Assembly: GCA_030068145.1 (NCBI GenBank)
Contig: JAPJBO010000012.1
Coordinates: 496,001-560,000, forward strand
DNA length: 64,000 nucleotides
Reading direction: 5' to 3'
Source of the DNA: Diplonema papillatum
Taxonomy: Eukaryota; Euglenozoa; Diplonemea; Diplonemida; Diplonemidae
Both the position numbers and the translations under genes were made by a program. The notes under the pieces were generated by a model, which ran no database searches, was not told the DNA's origin, and saw nothing but the letters and a program-made list of their open reading frames with translations. Position 1 is the stretch's first letter, and every line of letters starts with the position of its first letter. Of this stretch, positions 1-10,985 are shown piece after piece.

Positions 1-329
1 TTCAAAAGGGGCAGTCCTCGATCGTATCTCTACGACCGATAGCTTTCCTCGATTGCCTTTTTTGTATTTCACCATCGTGTCTTCCCGATTACCTTGACCA
101 TTTGATCGAGCGCATACGAGTATGCTAACTCGGATCTGGAACGAGTCCATGGGAGAGGAACGGTCTTGACTTTTGCATTTTCATTGGCACATGACCGATT
201 CATTTTGCATTCCCTCCATGTCTTTCGAGCACGTGGTATGTCATTCATACTCATTCTAATCGGCATCCCTTCTTGAATCGCGAACGATTCTTTCCGTGGA
301 ATGTTAACACCGCCATTTGAGATTATCGA
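1..329. other. No gene seen
   Basis: AT-balanced sequence without a convincing reading frame or recognised repeat; only short chance open frames. Confidence 0.4.
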
Positions 330-440
330 GGCGAGGTCATGCCAGATTAGTTAGCAGCACTTTTTTCGTTGGCTTCGTTTCTCTTTCATGTGCAACCGTT
401 GTTCCGGAAATGTTCCCGTCAGTACAGATGTACTATTAAA
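330..440 (+). repeat. Dispersed repeat E, copy 1
   Basis: Shares the stretch TTCGTTGGCTTCGTTTCTC, CATGTGCAACCGTTG and TCCGGAAATGTTCC with copies at 6352-6497 (minus) and 21850-21995 (plus). It ends near an A run. Non-coding; family class unknown. Confidence 0.75.
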
Positions 441-659
441 AAAAAAAAAAGGACCTCGTGCGATAGTTTAGGAGAGTAGGCACTTCGTTTCGTTGGCGTT
501 CTTTGTTTGTTTGAGGCATGATGCTTGCATTGAATGACCGAGTGTGAATGATGCTTGCGGACAGGCACCCATTGCGGGGTCTAGCGAAACGCGTGAAAGG
601 AGGGGTCGTCTCCACCAGAAGCGCTGCTTCACTCCAGCTTCACGCAGCACGGCGGCAGC

Positions 660-935
660 CACGGAAAATACGCGAGGGACTGCCTTGTGCTCATTTTGAG
701 GCTCGAGGGAGAAACAATACAAACTACAAAAAGTGGGGTCATTTCTTTTGTTGAGCGCAGATTTACCGGCGTTGTGGGCCACAGCACATTTTCCTTGCGA
801 TAGCAGGGACCTTTGAGATTTCGCAACTGGCCCTATTTCCTGCACAAAGCAGGTGCTTGAGATTTCGCAACTGGCAGTCTTCTCATATTTCCTGCACAAA
901 TCAGGTGCTTATACAGCAACAAAAAAAAGGACCCA
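660..935 (+). repeat. SINE-like repeat R1, copy 1 (degenerate)
   Basis: Begins with ATACGCGAGGGACTGCC and ends in CAGGTGCTTATACAGC followed by an A-rich run. The 3' module (TTTCGCAACTGGC to CAGGTGCTT) occurs twice in a row, so this copy carries an internal partial duplication. Other copies are at 1140, 3390, 13875 (minus), 23205, 28845, 39435 and 52600. Confidence 0.8.
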
Positions 936-1139
936 CGTTTTTCGTCCGCCACTTCCTCCGAGCTGACGAATTACTACTTCGCAAAGGCGCGTGTTGCGTT
1001 GGTGGGGAGCCACTGGCATGCCGATGGGTCGTTATACTGCAGCCAGCTTTTTTGTTTGACCTCCGGAAGGATCGGGGTTCGCCGCCTTCGTCGTGGTGCT
1101 GCACGCGACGGTTGACAATGTTCCTGGGGGAACTTCGCA

Positions 1140-1460
1140 AAAATACTCGAGGGACTGCCTTGTGCTCATTTCGAAGGAGGCTACAGGGGGAGAAAAACAG
1201 TGCAACTACAAAGTGGGTCTTTTTTTTTATGGTAACAACCGCGGTTGTCAGTATCAAAAAGTGACGGTTGGCGGCGTACTGTGGAAATTACCATACAGGT
1301 GATAGCACATACGCACGAAACGCTTACGCGCCACTAAACCCAGAGTTGCCCGTGTTTCGTGTGGGCTACAGCACATTTACCTCCTTTGGGATTGGAATAT
1401 TGTCGCGACAGTGGGGTGCCTTTGAGATTTCGCAACTGGCAGTCTCCTCAAGTACTTTCT
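1140..1460 (+). repeat. SINE-like repeat R1, copy 2 (interrupted)
   Basis: Starts AATACTCGAGGGACTGCC and continues with the family's CACTAAACCCAGAG and GTGGGCTACAGCACATTTAC blocks. It is interrupted near 1240-1310 by a segment with GTTGGCGGCGTACTG, related to sequences at 28945-29010 and 56005-56075. The A-rich tail is missing. Confidence 0.75.
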
Positions 1461-2261
1461 ACAGAGCGGTGCGGCGTAGCTGCTTCGACTCCGAATGGAA
1501 GGGAGGAAATATAGAGGTTGAGGGGCAAATGCAATACAAACACAATCTGATTTGTTCTTCGCTTACGCCACCGTGTGTTGTTTTCTCACACAGGACTTTG
1601 ACCTGTTGTGTTTGTGTGATGTGTCGTGTTGGGGTAGATCCGCATGACCTCCTTTCAAGCTGGCGGCAAGCGAGCGGTAAAATTACGGCGTTTTCTCGGG
1701 AGCGCGGGTAATAACCTTTTGTACAAAAGTTAGTTCTCGTCGGAATAGTACTAATCTTCTAAGATCTTCGATCTCATACGACTAAAAAAATACGCTGGGT
1801 TCGTGATTGGGTTGTTGCGCACTCAGTTCTGAATCTTCACAGAGACTCTGGTACGATACCGAGAATCAAAGAAATGATGGTCGGCGGGGGCGGGTACTGC
1901 AGAAACGTGCTTGGAGTAAAAGGCGGGCCGTCATCAGCGCGGAGCCTGAGTGTCTGCACACAGGACAGCGGTGTGTCTAGTTTACAGGCGACGTGCTACG
2001 AACAGCCAGGACCACCCATTAAGAAGTGCCCAAGTCAAAGCAACTCACGGCACCCCTGGGGGGTCTTCTTGGGTTCCATTGCGCAGAAACAAGCGTGAGA
2101 AAACAGCCGGAACCGGTGCGGCACTGCCGCATGTTTATATTTTGGGCACATTGTTATCGTGTATTGCCGATGGCGGTGTGGGATAGAGCTTCGAAACGAC
2201 GCTCGTGACTCTCGCGCCTTCGGAATCGTTCACGGTGGAGCCCAGCGCCAGAAGCTGTAAA
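1461..2261. other. Intergenic, no gene seen
   Basis: Moderate GC, a few short open frames with no recognisable protein character, no tandem repeats. Confidence 0.4.
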
Positions 2262-2412
2262 TTTGTTGCATTAGTGTGTGGGCCTTTGAAGCGTGGATGA
2301 TGCCTCTCGCGCTGCTCCCCTTGAGGTTCCTGGCTCATGCCAAAGCGCCGCCGCCCGGGTTAAGGGGTTGCGGCATCAGGCGTGGGCCAGGGCCAGGGAG
2401 GCTGTTCGGAGG
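2262..2412 (+). repeat. Dispersed repeat G, copy 1
   Basis: Matches the reverse complement of 34752-34900. Shared blocks include GCTGCTCCCCTTGAGGTTCC, CATGCCAAAGCGCCGCCGCC and GGCATCAGG. Only two copies are seen; no coding sense is apparent. Confidence 0.75.
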
Positions 2413-3389
2413 GGTCACCACCCAAAATTTGTTGCATTAGTGTGATTGCCAGGCCTTCGACTGCCCTGAGCAACGCACTATGCACACTCCGTGTCTACGT
2501 CACAGCAGATGGAACGCGTCTGTTGCGCCGCCGCGGAGGCGGCCTAAGAGTGGGTGTCGTTGTTGGCCTCCCGGCTTGGATGACCCTTCGCTCGTTTCTT
2601 CGCGTTTGCGTCGGTTCGCGCGTCGGATGGACGCAGCCGGGGGCTGCGCATTGGGCGGCGTTCGTCGGGAGCCCAGAAGCTGGAGCTGGGGTCTATCAGA
2701 CCCGCTTATTCGGGTGTGTCTCGGGCGCACCCTCGTTAACTCCAGCTTCGGGGGCTGGTCCCACCGTGTGACGCAAGTTGCCGTGACAGTAAAAGATGGG
2801 CGGGAAGGTGAGCGTGTTCCCAGTGAATAGGTCATAATCGCTCGACCCAATTATTTTTTTGAGAGTGGCTGACTGGCCGATGAGCGCAATCATGCGGGTC
2901 AATTGTCAGCACGTGACCGGTCCACCCTGTATCCACAAGCAAGAAGCTACACCCCGATGCCTGTTCCCCATATTTTCCACAGGGATGGTCGCTTGGCTGC
3001 GCGTGCCGGCAACAGTATTTTTGTGGACAACACGTAAGATCGTAAGACCAGGAGCTCGAAGCCAACCAACGGGGCTACGGATCTTTCGCTCTGAGGTTCA
3101 CGTACACCGAAGAAGTGCAGTGCCTCGGTCACACTTCCTCGTCCCTCGCACAGCGTAGAGCTGGTATGACAGCTGACGGTTGGAAGCAACAGCACACAGT
3201 GGCAAAACGCAACGCAATCGTCGAACTGCATGGTCGGGTGACGCCTTGGTCCAACCGGGACACACCAGCGTTATAAAGGGCTGGCATGACAGCCGGAGGT
3301 GAGACGAGCACAGGTGGACCGCATCGACGCGGAACACAATTGAACACACGCGCCAGATAGTAGTGGTATGTGTCGTTCTAGTCCACGCA
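2413..3389. other. Intergenic, no gene seen
   Basis: GC-rich part (2440-2800) with overlapping open frames in several phases and no recognisable domain; the rest is non-coding in appearance. Confidence 0.35.
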
Positions 3390-3600
3390 CCAGATAAACA
3401 AAATACTCGAGGGACTGCCTTGTGCTCATTTCGAAGGAGGCTAGAGGGGGAGAAAACAATACAACTACAAAGTGGGTCTTTTTTCGTTGAACGCTAACGC
3501 CCGCCACAGAGCCCAGAATTACCTGGGTTTCATGTGGGCTACAGCTCGCAACTGGCAGTCTCCTCAAGCATTTCCTAAGCAGGTGCTTATACAAAAAAAA
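3390..3600 (+). repeat. SINE-like repeat R1, copy 3
   Basis: Starts with CAGATAAACAAAATACTCGA, a longer left end shared with the copy at 23205. It runs through GAAGGAGGCTAGAGGGGGAG and CTACAAAGTGGGTC and ends CAGGTGCTTATAC plus an A-rich tail. The middle (the CTCCTTTGATCTA block) is deleted. The A-tail is what suggests retroposition. Confidence 0.85.
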
Positions 3601-3943
3601 GAAAGATTCAGTGTCGGGGTGGCACCTCGGTCGCAAAACTGCCAATCTCCGCACCCGTGCTGCGACGAGAGGCATACCGTATCAAAGGACAACACACTCG
3701 CTAAGGAGGAAATACAGTGTCGGGTGATCTTCGTCTGTTCACCATCGGAGCGCACCTGCACCTGGCATGGTCGGGCGCGACGCAGTCTGAACGATGAGAC
3801 GAACGGGTTTTGGATCAAACACGACACACCCGACGCGGTGGGGTGTTTTTCTTCGTACGCAGAATCGTATATTGACTGCTATATCACGTGGTATAACACG
3901 TGGAAAGACATAACATGATACCAGCTAACAAAAATGCGATCAT

Positions 3944-4463
3944 ATTGAGCCAGTCCACCCTATCCCCTGGAAGTGCATCGAACTGCCTACTTCTGCCTAT
4001 CACAGGATCGTAGGGTAGAAGCACGACACGGTACGATCGAAGAGGTAGTCATCCAGTGGCTAATGCAGGCCATCGCTACAGATATTCTAACCTCGCCGCC
4101 CAAGGAAGCAACTATCGACGCGCAACCGATGCACGAGCAATCGAAGGAGAAGCGAGGCACCAAACGCGCGCCTGAGCGCGACGATCAAGACGAGCTTAAG
4201 AGGCGAAAGCATGCCACATCACGTGCGAAGAGATAACCGCGCCGTCGGCGATGCAGATTATCGCCAAAGATTCTATGCATTCTAACCCAAACAAACCTCA
4301 ACTATCGTAGGCTATCACAGGCGATGATTCAAATGAGAGCAAACGCCTGAACCACGGTACGGGTCACCTAGTGGATAACAGACCATCGCTACAGCTATTC
4401 TGCACTCTGACCTCAACGAATATAATCCATCTCAGCCTATCAGTCGGGGGTGGGCCGGCTCAC
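3944..4463. mobile_element. TIR element of family B, long form with coding remnant C
   Basis: The ends are inverted repeats: TGAGCCAGTCCACCC on the left and GGGTGGGCCGGCTCA on the right. Short forms of about 190 bp are at 22362-22549 and 36911-37096. Inside lies family C, with a plus-strand open frame to about 4236 ending in a basic tail (KRGTKRAPERDDQDELKRRK, stop after SRAKR). The same tail recurs at 11655-11805 and 13205-13420, so it was once protein-coding. I infer a DNA transposon whose short forms are MITEs; no transposase core is visible. Confidence 0.6.
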
Positions 4464-6351
4464 ATATGCTATGTCACACGGCATCAACAACGTAACATGC
4501 CAATCGCTTACGATTTCCATAACAAGCGGGTCGTGCACACAAACGCGCACAAAGGGGAACTTTGTTCATTTTTTGCAGCTGTAGGGACTTCTTCCCATTG
4601 ACGGCCATTCGGTGAAAAACCTTCCGGCACCGAACGGAATATTTTTACCACAGACCTTACCGGATTGTAACTCCTGTATAATCCATGTCACATTGTGCCT
4701 GTATTTTCATCTGCGGAGGGCTGTCCTCGTCGAGGATCCAAACCGTAGAGAGTGGTACCGTGCTCTTACCGGCAGAACGTGCTGTGCCTTAGAGCATGCT
4801 GGGGGAATAAGATACTCCTCCACGCACTCAAGGTGGGAGGGTGCTGCGAGAGAATCGGGAGCGCAGGAAGCAGCAGGGCGGCACTCCCAGAGCTTTGTTT
4901 CTCTGTTAAATATTATCGCCAATGTGCCCATGGTGATTTTAGCCGCCAGGACTACCCAAACGGCTAATCAAAAAGCCAGAGTGCCGCCAACTTCTATCTG
5001 CGTCTACCACCAAAACGCGGAATCCTACACGCAAACTCTGGGCATCAGGTTGCCTTATGGGACACAAGCACCTTTCGTTTCAATTTTTGCTGTTTTTGAC
5101 GAGTCCTGTGTCCTCGTTAAGGTAAGATGTGTTGTTTCTACCCTGTCGCTTCCCTGCTTCCGGTGCTCGCGCTCTTGGAAGATACGTACGTAAAGTGTAG
5201 TGGTTGTGTGGTGCGTGCCCTGCTCACACCCACGACTGGACCATTAAGTCGAGAAAAGAAGATATTCGCACCAGGGGCAAAGGGCACGCTACCGTCGACC
5301 GGCAGCACGCAAAGCTTGACTCGGGGTTAGTACGTGTGTCACAACCCCGTCCGCTCTGCCAACCGTCACTACGGGCTTCTGTCCAGCGCAAGCACCCAGT
5401 CTCACTTACGCCGCACGTTGGCTTGGGGAACAAACCACGCCGTAAACACGCAGCCAAAGCATTGTAGGCCTTTACTCGATGTGCTCGTGTTCGCAAAAAG
5501 AAGGGGGGGTGAGAGGGAGCTGGTGCTTACGTACTGGATCTCCTGAAAGGGAAATGGCGATCACGGCCCCTACGACGTAGCAGCCGTCGAAGCAGCAGGA
5601 GGGGACACGTATTGCTTCCGGGGGAGGGTTTTCGTTTTTTTTCTCAAAGGGCCAGGGATTATTCTGATCCCCGAAATTCGGGAAAATCATGGTTAAAAAG
5701 TCTGTAGCATGGCCGGAAAGATTTTTTTTTTCACGTTGAGCGAGGGTTTTTTTAATGACCTGTAATCCAGGTATGTGACCTACGTGGGCGTGTTGCTGCT
5801 TCGCCACTTTGTTGTAGACCCCACTTGTGGGTCTTGCGGACCCTCTAGCCTCCGTGACACTGGTCTTGCAGGCACAAAAAAGTTTTCACCAGAAACTCCC
5901 GTTACCGCAAGTGTCGAACTAGCCCACCTGAAGGCAGTTCTTGTAGCAGACTCTCTCAACCCGGCCGAAATGTTTGAAAAGTTGTTTTTTTCTCATTTGA
6001 GAGTTAAAGTTCGCTTGTCGATTGCGACTTCTCTCATGGGCAGCATTGATTATAGAACGATTTTCTTAAACCCCCCTTGCTTCGGTGTGACCCACACGTG
6101 TGTGCCTCACACGGCCGTCACACCGACGCCGCAGCAGCAACCTTCGCAAAAAATGCGCGCGCCAACCAAGATGAGCGTACGTTTGCGCTCACCCATACAA
6201 CAGCTGCATCAGACACGGGTCGATCCGATGGCTCGGTGGCGCCGCGCCAGCTGTCAGTTCCGCAACTGTAACACATGACTCTGCCGCCAATGCGACAAAG
6301 AATAACAAAGTGAGTCCGGCGAAAAGCTCGGGCAGTTGAGACATTGGAGAA
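4464..6351. other. Intergenic; one unsupported open frame
   Basis: A 193-codon plus-strand open frame (4612-5193) crosses this stretch. It has no recognisable motif and its length is borderline for chance in 64 kb, so I do not call it a gene. The rest (5200-6350) shows nothing. Confidence 0.35.
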
Positions 6352-6497
6352 CGCATAGTACATCTGTAATGACAGGAACATTTCCGGAACTACGGTTGCA
6401 CATGAGAGAGAAAACGAAGCCAACAAAAAAGTGTTAATGCAGGAAACCACTCAGAGAGGTTTATACCCTGTACACGCGACGAACAAGAAACTTTTGC
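6352..6497 (-). repeat. Dispersed repeat E, copy 2
   Basis: Reverse complement matches 21850-21995 over GTACAGGGTATAAACC, TTTCCTGC, GTTGGCTTCGTTTTCTC and TCCGGAAATGTTCC. It extends further than copy 1. Confidence 0.75.
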
Positions 6498-7294
6498 TTC
6501 ATCATCATTTTTATCACCTTTGGTCAGTTGATGCCGATCGTCCGTTACTTCGTTTATCAATGCAAGTCCCAACTCCGGAAATGTTCCTTGTTCTTTCTCC
6601 CTACTTTTTAGGGCCCCAAGGCTGGAGCTTGAAATTTGGAGTTCGAGCTGAAATCGCTAGTTTAAGCCAGATCGGTTTCTCGGCTATACTGGGTGCGTTC
6701 TTGTGTTTCCTATGATCCCGTATGCGCGTACACATTGTTGCGTGTCTTTCCATTTGTTTGTTTGTAACGCTTTTTTTTTTTTTTTTGTTTGGGAGGGGGG
6801 GTCGTAAGTCTGTCCAAGCGCAATAAGTTGATGGTCGGCGAATTTTGCGGGGTGGGTCTCCGAGCTAGACTTGATACGGTATGGTCTCAGCCAAGCAACC
6901 AGGAACGGCAAAGCAGGCTTTTTTTGCGTGTTTGGGCAACGAGCGCAGCGATTCGTGCGGTTTCTAGACTGTTTCGAGTTTTAAGGATCCGCGTTTTGTG
7001 GCCACGGTCGACAATCGAGGCAGGTTGGTGTTCTTTCCTTGGGTATGGCTGGTACCTGCTAGTTCGTCTTCTCCTCTGTTTCTTTCACTGGTCCCATCTT
7101 CACCGTGTTTCGATTAGGTAGGCCACGGAGACGTAAGGGGGGTAAGCCGGATCATCCTCTTTGATAGACCGTTCCTTGCACTCCGGCCGAGGCAAACGTG
7201 CCGGCGCCGCTTGTAAGACCGCCAAAGGTGAGCTCCGTTCTTGACACCTGTTATGACGGACTTATCGGCCATATCAGTTGTGCCTGCTGTTTCG
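6498..7294. other. Intergenic downstream of the ankyrin gene fragments
   Basis: Contains a T run near 6771-6786 and no supported gene. Confidence 0.4.
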
Positions 7295-7640
7295 TTAGAG
7301 GTCACGAAACCACGGGGAGCAGGTCGATGTTGAAGCCCACGGTCTCGGCAGCTGGCACGCGATGCGGATGCGGCTGCAAGGGCGAGCGTCTTTGGGACCG
7401 TCGCGGTGAGGACCGCCCACGACGCTTTTTCGGGGTGGAAGAGCGACAGAGTACAGCGACCCTTCCTCGTCCGGGTACTGCACCTTTTTGTCGGCGGATC
7501 GGGTAAGCTGCCCGTGGAGCTGGCCGAGCAGGTTCTGCATGTCGTCCCCCGCCTTCCGGAACCACTCACCCGAAGGGAATGTTTTGAGGTGAAAGCACCC
7601 CCTTTGAATAAGAAGAAGCGCATCCGGTTCCTACTAGCTA
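7295..7640 (-). pseudogene. Truncated 3' copy 2 of the split ankyrin gene
   Basis: Matches the last ~90 codons of the ankyrin gene whose terminal exon is 8104-9027: QNLLGQLHGQL, SADKKVQYPDEEGSLYS and LLPVVS are recognisable, with small deletions. Its right end carries the same non-gene sequence (ATTCCCTTCGGGTGG and a C-rich, A-rich stretch) as the neighbouring copy at 7722-8060. The two therefore arose as one unit and were then duplicated again. No ankyrin repeats are included. Non-functional as it stands. Confidence 0.85.
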
Positions 7641-7648
7641 CACTATTA

Positions 7649-7714
7649 GAGAGAGAGAGAGAGAGACGAGTTAGAGTGCAGGGACCATCTCTCCGAGGAG
7701 TATCCGGTCGCCCC
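7649..7714. mobile_element. 66-bp (GA)n mini-element with 7-bp target duplication
   Basis: A (GA)9 tract joined to a core (CGAGTTAGAGTGCAGGGACC, then ATCTCTCCGAGGAG) is flanked on both sides by ACTATTA (7642-7648 and 7715-7721). The neighbouring gene unit has the uninterrupted site ATTATTA followed by TTGTGTCTGC near 8075. A second core copy sits at 54665-54730 in the HEAT-gene intron. On the minus strand the element ends in a (TC)n tail, like a very short retroposon. Confidence 0.8.
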
Positions 7715-7721
7715 ACTATTA

Positions 7722-8060
7722 TTGTGTCTGCTGTTTCGTAGAGCTCACGAAACCACGGGGAGCAGGCGGATGTTGAAGTCCACGGTCTCGGCTGCAGCTG
7801 GCACGCGATGCGGATGCGGCTGCAAGGGGCGAGCGTCTTCGGGACCGTCGCGGTGAGGACCGCCCGACGGTTTTTCGGGGCGGAAGAGCGACAGAGTACA
7901 GCGACCCTTCCTCGTCCGGGTACTGCACCTTTTTGTCGGCGGATCGGGTAAGCTGCCGTGGTGCCGTCCCCGCCTTCCGGAACCACCCACCCGAAGGGAA
8001 TGTTTTGAGGTGAAAGCACCCCCTTTGAACAGGAAGGAGGAGGGGGGACGCGCATCCGGT
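7722..8060 (-). pseudogene. Truncated 3' copy 1 of the split ankyrin gene
   Basis: Second broken copy of the gene's 3' end, directly downstream of it. It shares the junction region (TTGTGTCTGCTGTTTCG) and the terminal coding stretch, but lacks the block corresponding to GQLHGQLARS and has lost a base in the SVV-equivalent region. It stops matching upstream of the CCTTCGG/TGGGTGG point, where unrelated C-rich sequence begins. Confidence 0.85.
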
Positions 8061-8103
8061 TCCTACTAGCTACATTATTATTGTGTCTGCTGTTTCGCAG
8101 AGC

Positions 8104-9027
8104 TCACGAAACCACGGGGAGCAGGCGGATGTTGAATTCCACGGTCTCGGCTGACTGCAGCTGGCACGCGATGCGGATGCGGCTGCAAGGGGCGAGCGTC
8201 TTCGGGACCGTCGCGGTGAGGACCGCCCACGACGCTTTTTCGGGGTGGAAGAGCGACAGGATCCGCTTCGAGTACAGCGACCCTTCCTCGTCCGGGTACT
8301 GCACCTTTTTGTCGGCGGATCGGGCAAGCTGCCCGTGGAGCTGGCCGAGCAAATTCTGCGTGTCGTCGCCGCCTTCCGGAACCACCCAACCGAAGGATTC
8401 TTTGACGTGCCAAGCCGAACCTTTCGACCCGCTCATGCCCACCACCGACATGCCCCATGCAGCGAGAAGCCCGGACCAGGGAAGCTGCGCCCGGCAGCCG
8501 GCCTCCTGCTGCCAGTGGCGCTTCGCGATCGTCATCGGGTCGAGAAGCTTCGCGTTCTGCGTGTGCACGTCGGCGCCTAGGAGCGTCAAGGTCTCGGCGA
8601 CGTCGAGATCGCTTCGCTCCAAGGCGGCGTGCAGCGGGGTGTCCGCCATGTAATTCTGTGCGTTGACGTCTGCGGCTTCGCACAACTGCTGGAGCACAGG
8701 GTGTTCGGCGCAGGATTCGAAGATGCCGTTCGTGACCAAGTCGTGCAGCGGCGTGTTGCCTTCCTCGTCCCGCGCCGTGATGAACGACGGGACTAAGCCG
8801 CCGACCTGCTTGAAGTGAGCCAGCAGCACAGCCACGACCTCCGGCGTTGCGGCGACGTGCGCGGGTCCCTGCTTCTTGTCGTTCATCTCCACCGCGCTGC
8901 TCCCGCATTCAAGCAAAGCCTGCACGGTGGCCGCGCCCGCAAGCGCCCGCGAAGCCACGTGCAGTGCCGTGTCTCCCCTGGCGTCCACCGCGTTCATGCC
9001 TGCCGACAGGTCGTAAAGCGCACGGAT
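8104..9027 (-). CDS. Ankyrin-repeat protein, terminal exon
   Basis: This exon encodes 307 residues after a 3' splice site: AG at 9028-9029, then ATC CGT GCG (IRA) in phase 0. It begins IRALYDLSAGMNAVDARGDT and contains ankyrin repeats with the D-x-x-G-x-T-x-L-H signature (DARGDTALH, DEEGNTPLHDL, MADTPLHAALE), followed by a non-ankyrin C-terminus ending LLPVVS. The split repeat is completed by the exon at 13550-13798: FEILKM joined to IRALYDL restores normal ankyrin spacing. Ankyrin proteins are protein-binding scaffolds; the partner is unknown. Two broken copies of the 3' end follow downstream. Confidence 0.85.
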   Translation of the reverse strand: MRALYDLSAGMNAVDARGDTALHVASRALAGAATVQALLECGSSAVEMNDKKQGPAHVAATPEVVAVLLAHFKQVGGLVPSFITARDEEGNTPLHDLVTNGIFESCAEHPVLQQLCEAADVNAQNYMADTPLHAALERSDLDVAETLTLLGADVHTQNAKLLDPMTIAKRHWQQEAGCRAQLPWSGLLAAWGMSVVGMSGSKGSAWHVKESFGWVVPEGGDDTQNLLGQLHGQLARSADKKVQYPDEEGSLYSKRILSLFHPEKASWAVLTATVPKTLAPCSRIRIACQLQSAETVEFNIRLLPVVS

Positions 9028-9055
9028 CTGTCATTATAATAGTACTAACAATCAT

Positions 9056-9115
9056 GCGTGCAGGCTAAAAAGACGTAGGCAGCGTGTTTTGGTGATTGAT
9101 CAGAATTCCTTACAT
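9056..9115 (-). repeat. Dispersed repeat D, partial copy
   Basis: Reverse complement reads GTAAGGAATTCTGATCAA, then ACACGCTGCCTACGTC and TTTTTAGCCTGCA, matching 29704-29781 and more distantly 44073-44220. It lies inside the ankyrin intron. Confidence 0.8.
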
Positions 9116-10330
9116 GAATATACAGGGTAAATACAAGTGGGAAAACGATCACCCGGCACGCACAAACAAACGTTCAGAGATTCCGGGGGTTTAGGGTCTC
9201 CGTGTGATCTTTGTTACCGAGGGGGGGTCGAATACAGGGTGTACCTTGAATAGAAGAGGCATTTTGGAAATCTGGAAAAAGGTTGGATTTTTTTCTTGGT
9301 CCGCATAGCAGACCTTTTTTTGACGGTTTTCTGATCGCGATGAGCTCCGATGAAGAGAACCGTGAAAAATAGACCCGGGGACCACAAATTACGTGCGTCT
9401 TCCAAGAAGAAGGGGGTCCCGCGGGTTCCGGGTTTGCAGTACTTTTTTCTATTTTTATTCGGGAAAACTGCAGGATCGGCACGCCGAATTCAAGAGGTAC
9501 CTCTTGTATTCGACCTCCCCCCCCAGTAAATGGGTGCTCTTAGAGCAAGTAAGGGCTGTGTGAGTGCGGGTTGTTTCTTTGGCGTACTTTGGTTTTTGTG
9601 TTACCGTAGATCCCGAGAGACGATCAGTTTGGTGGCCTTGGAAAGAACTGTGCGTAGGTTTGCTTTATTGTTTTCGTGGTGATGCGATAACGACAACAGT
9701 CAGCTCGCTCTCTTTCACAGGTGCGCGATGCACTTTTCAGCCAGTGTGCCCACTCGGCAGCATTGCCTTCCGTTTCTTGCACCCGTACCCGTTCGCAGAC
9801 GCACTTCAACGCTGCATTGTTGCACCGAGCAAGAATGCATTGAGCACATGTTGCAGTCTTGCTGTGGCGGATGTTCAGTGTTTCCTCTCCTCGTGGCTCT
9901 CCGGACACAGAACACCGGGCAGAGAGGGCTTTTCGTCCGGCCCTATCTAGGCTATGAGCTCACGGATTCCCGTAGCGATTGCCAATTAGATACCAATCCC
10001 CCGCACCCGGCGACAACAGAGGAACGAGCCGCGGATCTGCAGGCTTTTTCCGGGTATTCGTTGGGCAAACTGCCTGCTGCATATTGCGTGGGATGAAGTG
10101 CATACCTTGTCCGGTGAGCAGCAGCGAGCTGCCACATGTAACGGCGTCTCGCCGTATTCGTTCCAGGCTGCAAGACTCTGCGGTGTGGCTACCTGTGTCG
10201 TGGGTTGCTTCTCGTCTCTCGGTCCCTCCTGTTATGACCAATTAAACGACGGTTCGAGTTGTGAGCACGATTTCAATGAATTACATGGCGGCGATGTGGT
10301 GATATGTGGCCCTATACCGCTAGCATCCGG

Positions 10331-10356
10331 AGGTGGGTGTGGACCCACACCCACCT
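10331..10356. repeat. Perfect hairpin, 12-bp stem
   Basis: AGGTGGGTGTGG followed after two bases by its exact reverse complement CCACACCCACCT. Isolated; no terminator-like T run follows. Role unknown. Confidence 0.7.
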
Positions 10357-10985
10357 CGTGGTGAGTACTCATCCCGCCTGGCCGCTCTTGGTTTTCACAC
10401 CACGCACCAAACGAGGGCTCGGCTTGAAGCAGCTGCTTCAGCGCCGCACGGTGGGCAGCAGTCTGCTGGATGGACAGAATGCTCCCGCACACGAGTGTCG
10501 CAGAAGATACGAAAGAGGGCTGGCCGCTTCAATGCAGCAATAATAATTGATGGAAAGTGGTGTGGTCGGTGGGCCAGTTCCCCGTAGTTCCCCCGTAGTT
10601 CAACATGGGGGGGGGGTGTCTTTTTTTTTTTCGTTTCTTGTTTTTTTGCCGAACGCTTCAGGGATGCAGCTTTGGGTCCTGGAGAGCGTTTCTAAGCTAC
10701 TTTGCACTTTTTCGTCACAAAATAAGGACAGTTTCGGGGTATTCGAGCGGATCAAAATCAAAGACCCCAGGAGACAAGCCACCTGGTCCAGGCCAAAATC
10801 GGTGAATTTCGATGGGTAATTCCTTTGTGGCGACCACTTTCTGCAGTCGGCCCTGGCGAAGGGGGGGCGGAAGAGCTACAAAGGTGCAGTATTACGGCCC
10901 CAACTTGCGCAGAGCGCCATGTGCTATGCGTGCCCCGAAGAGGAAGGAATAGGATGAGAAGGAAGGACAGACTGGGAGTCACGGT

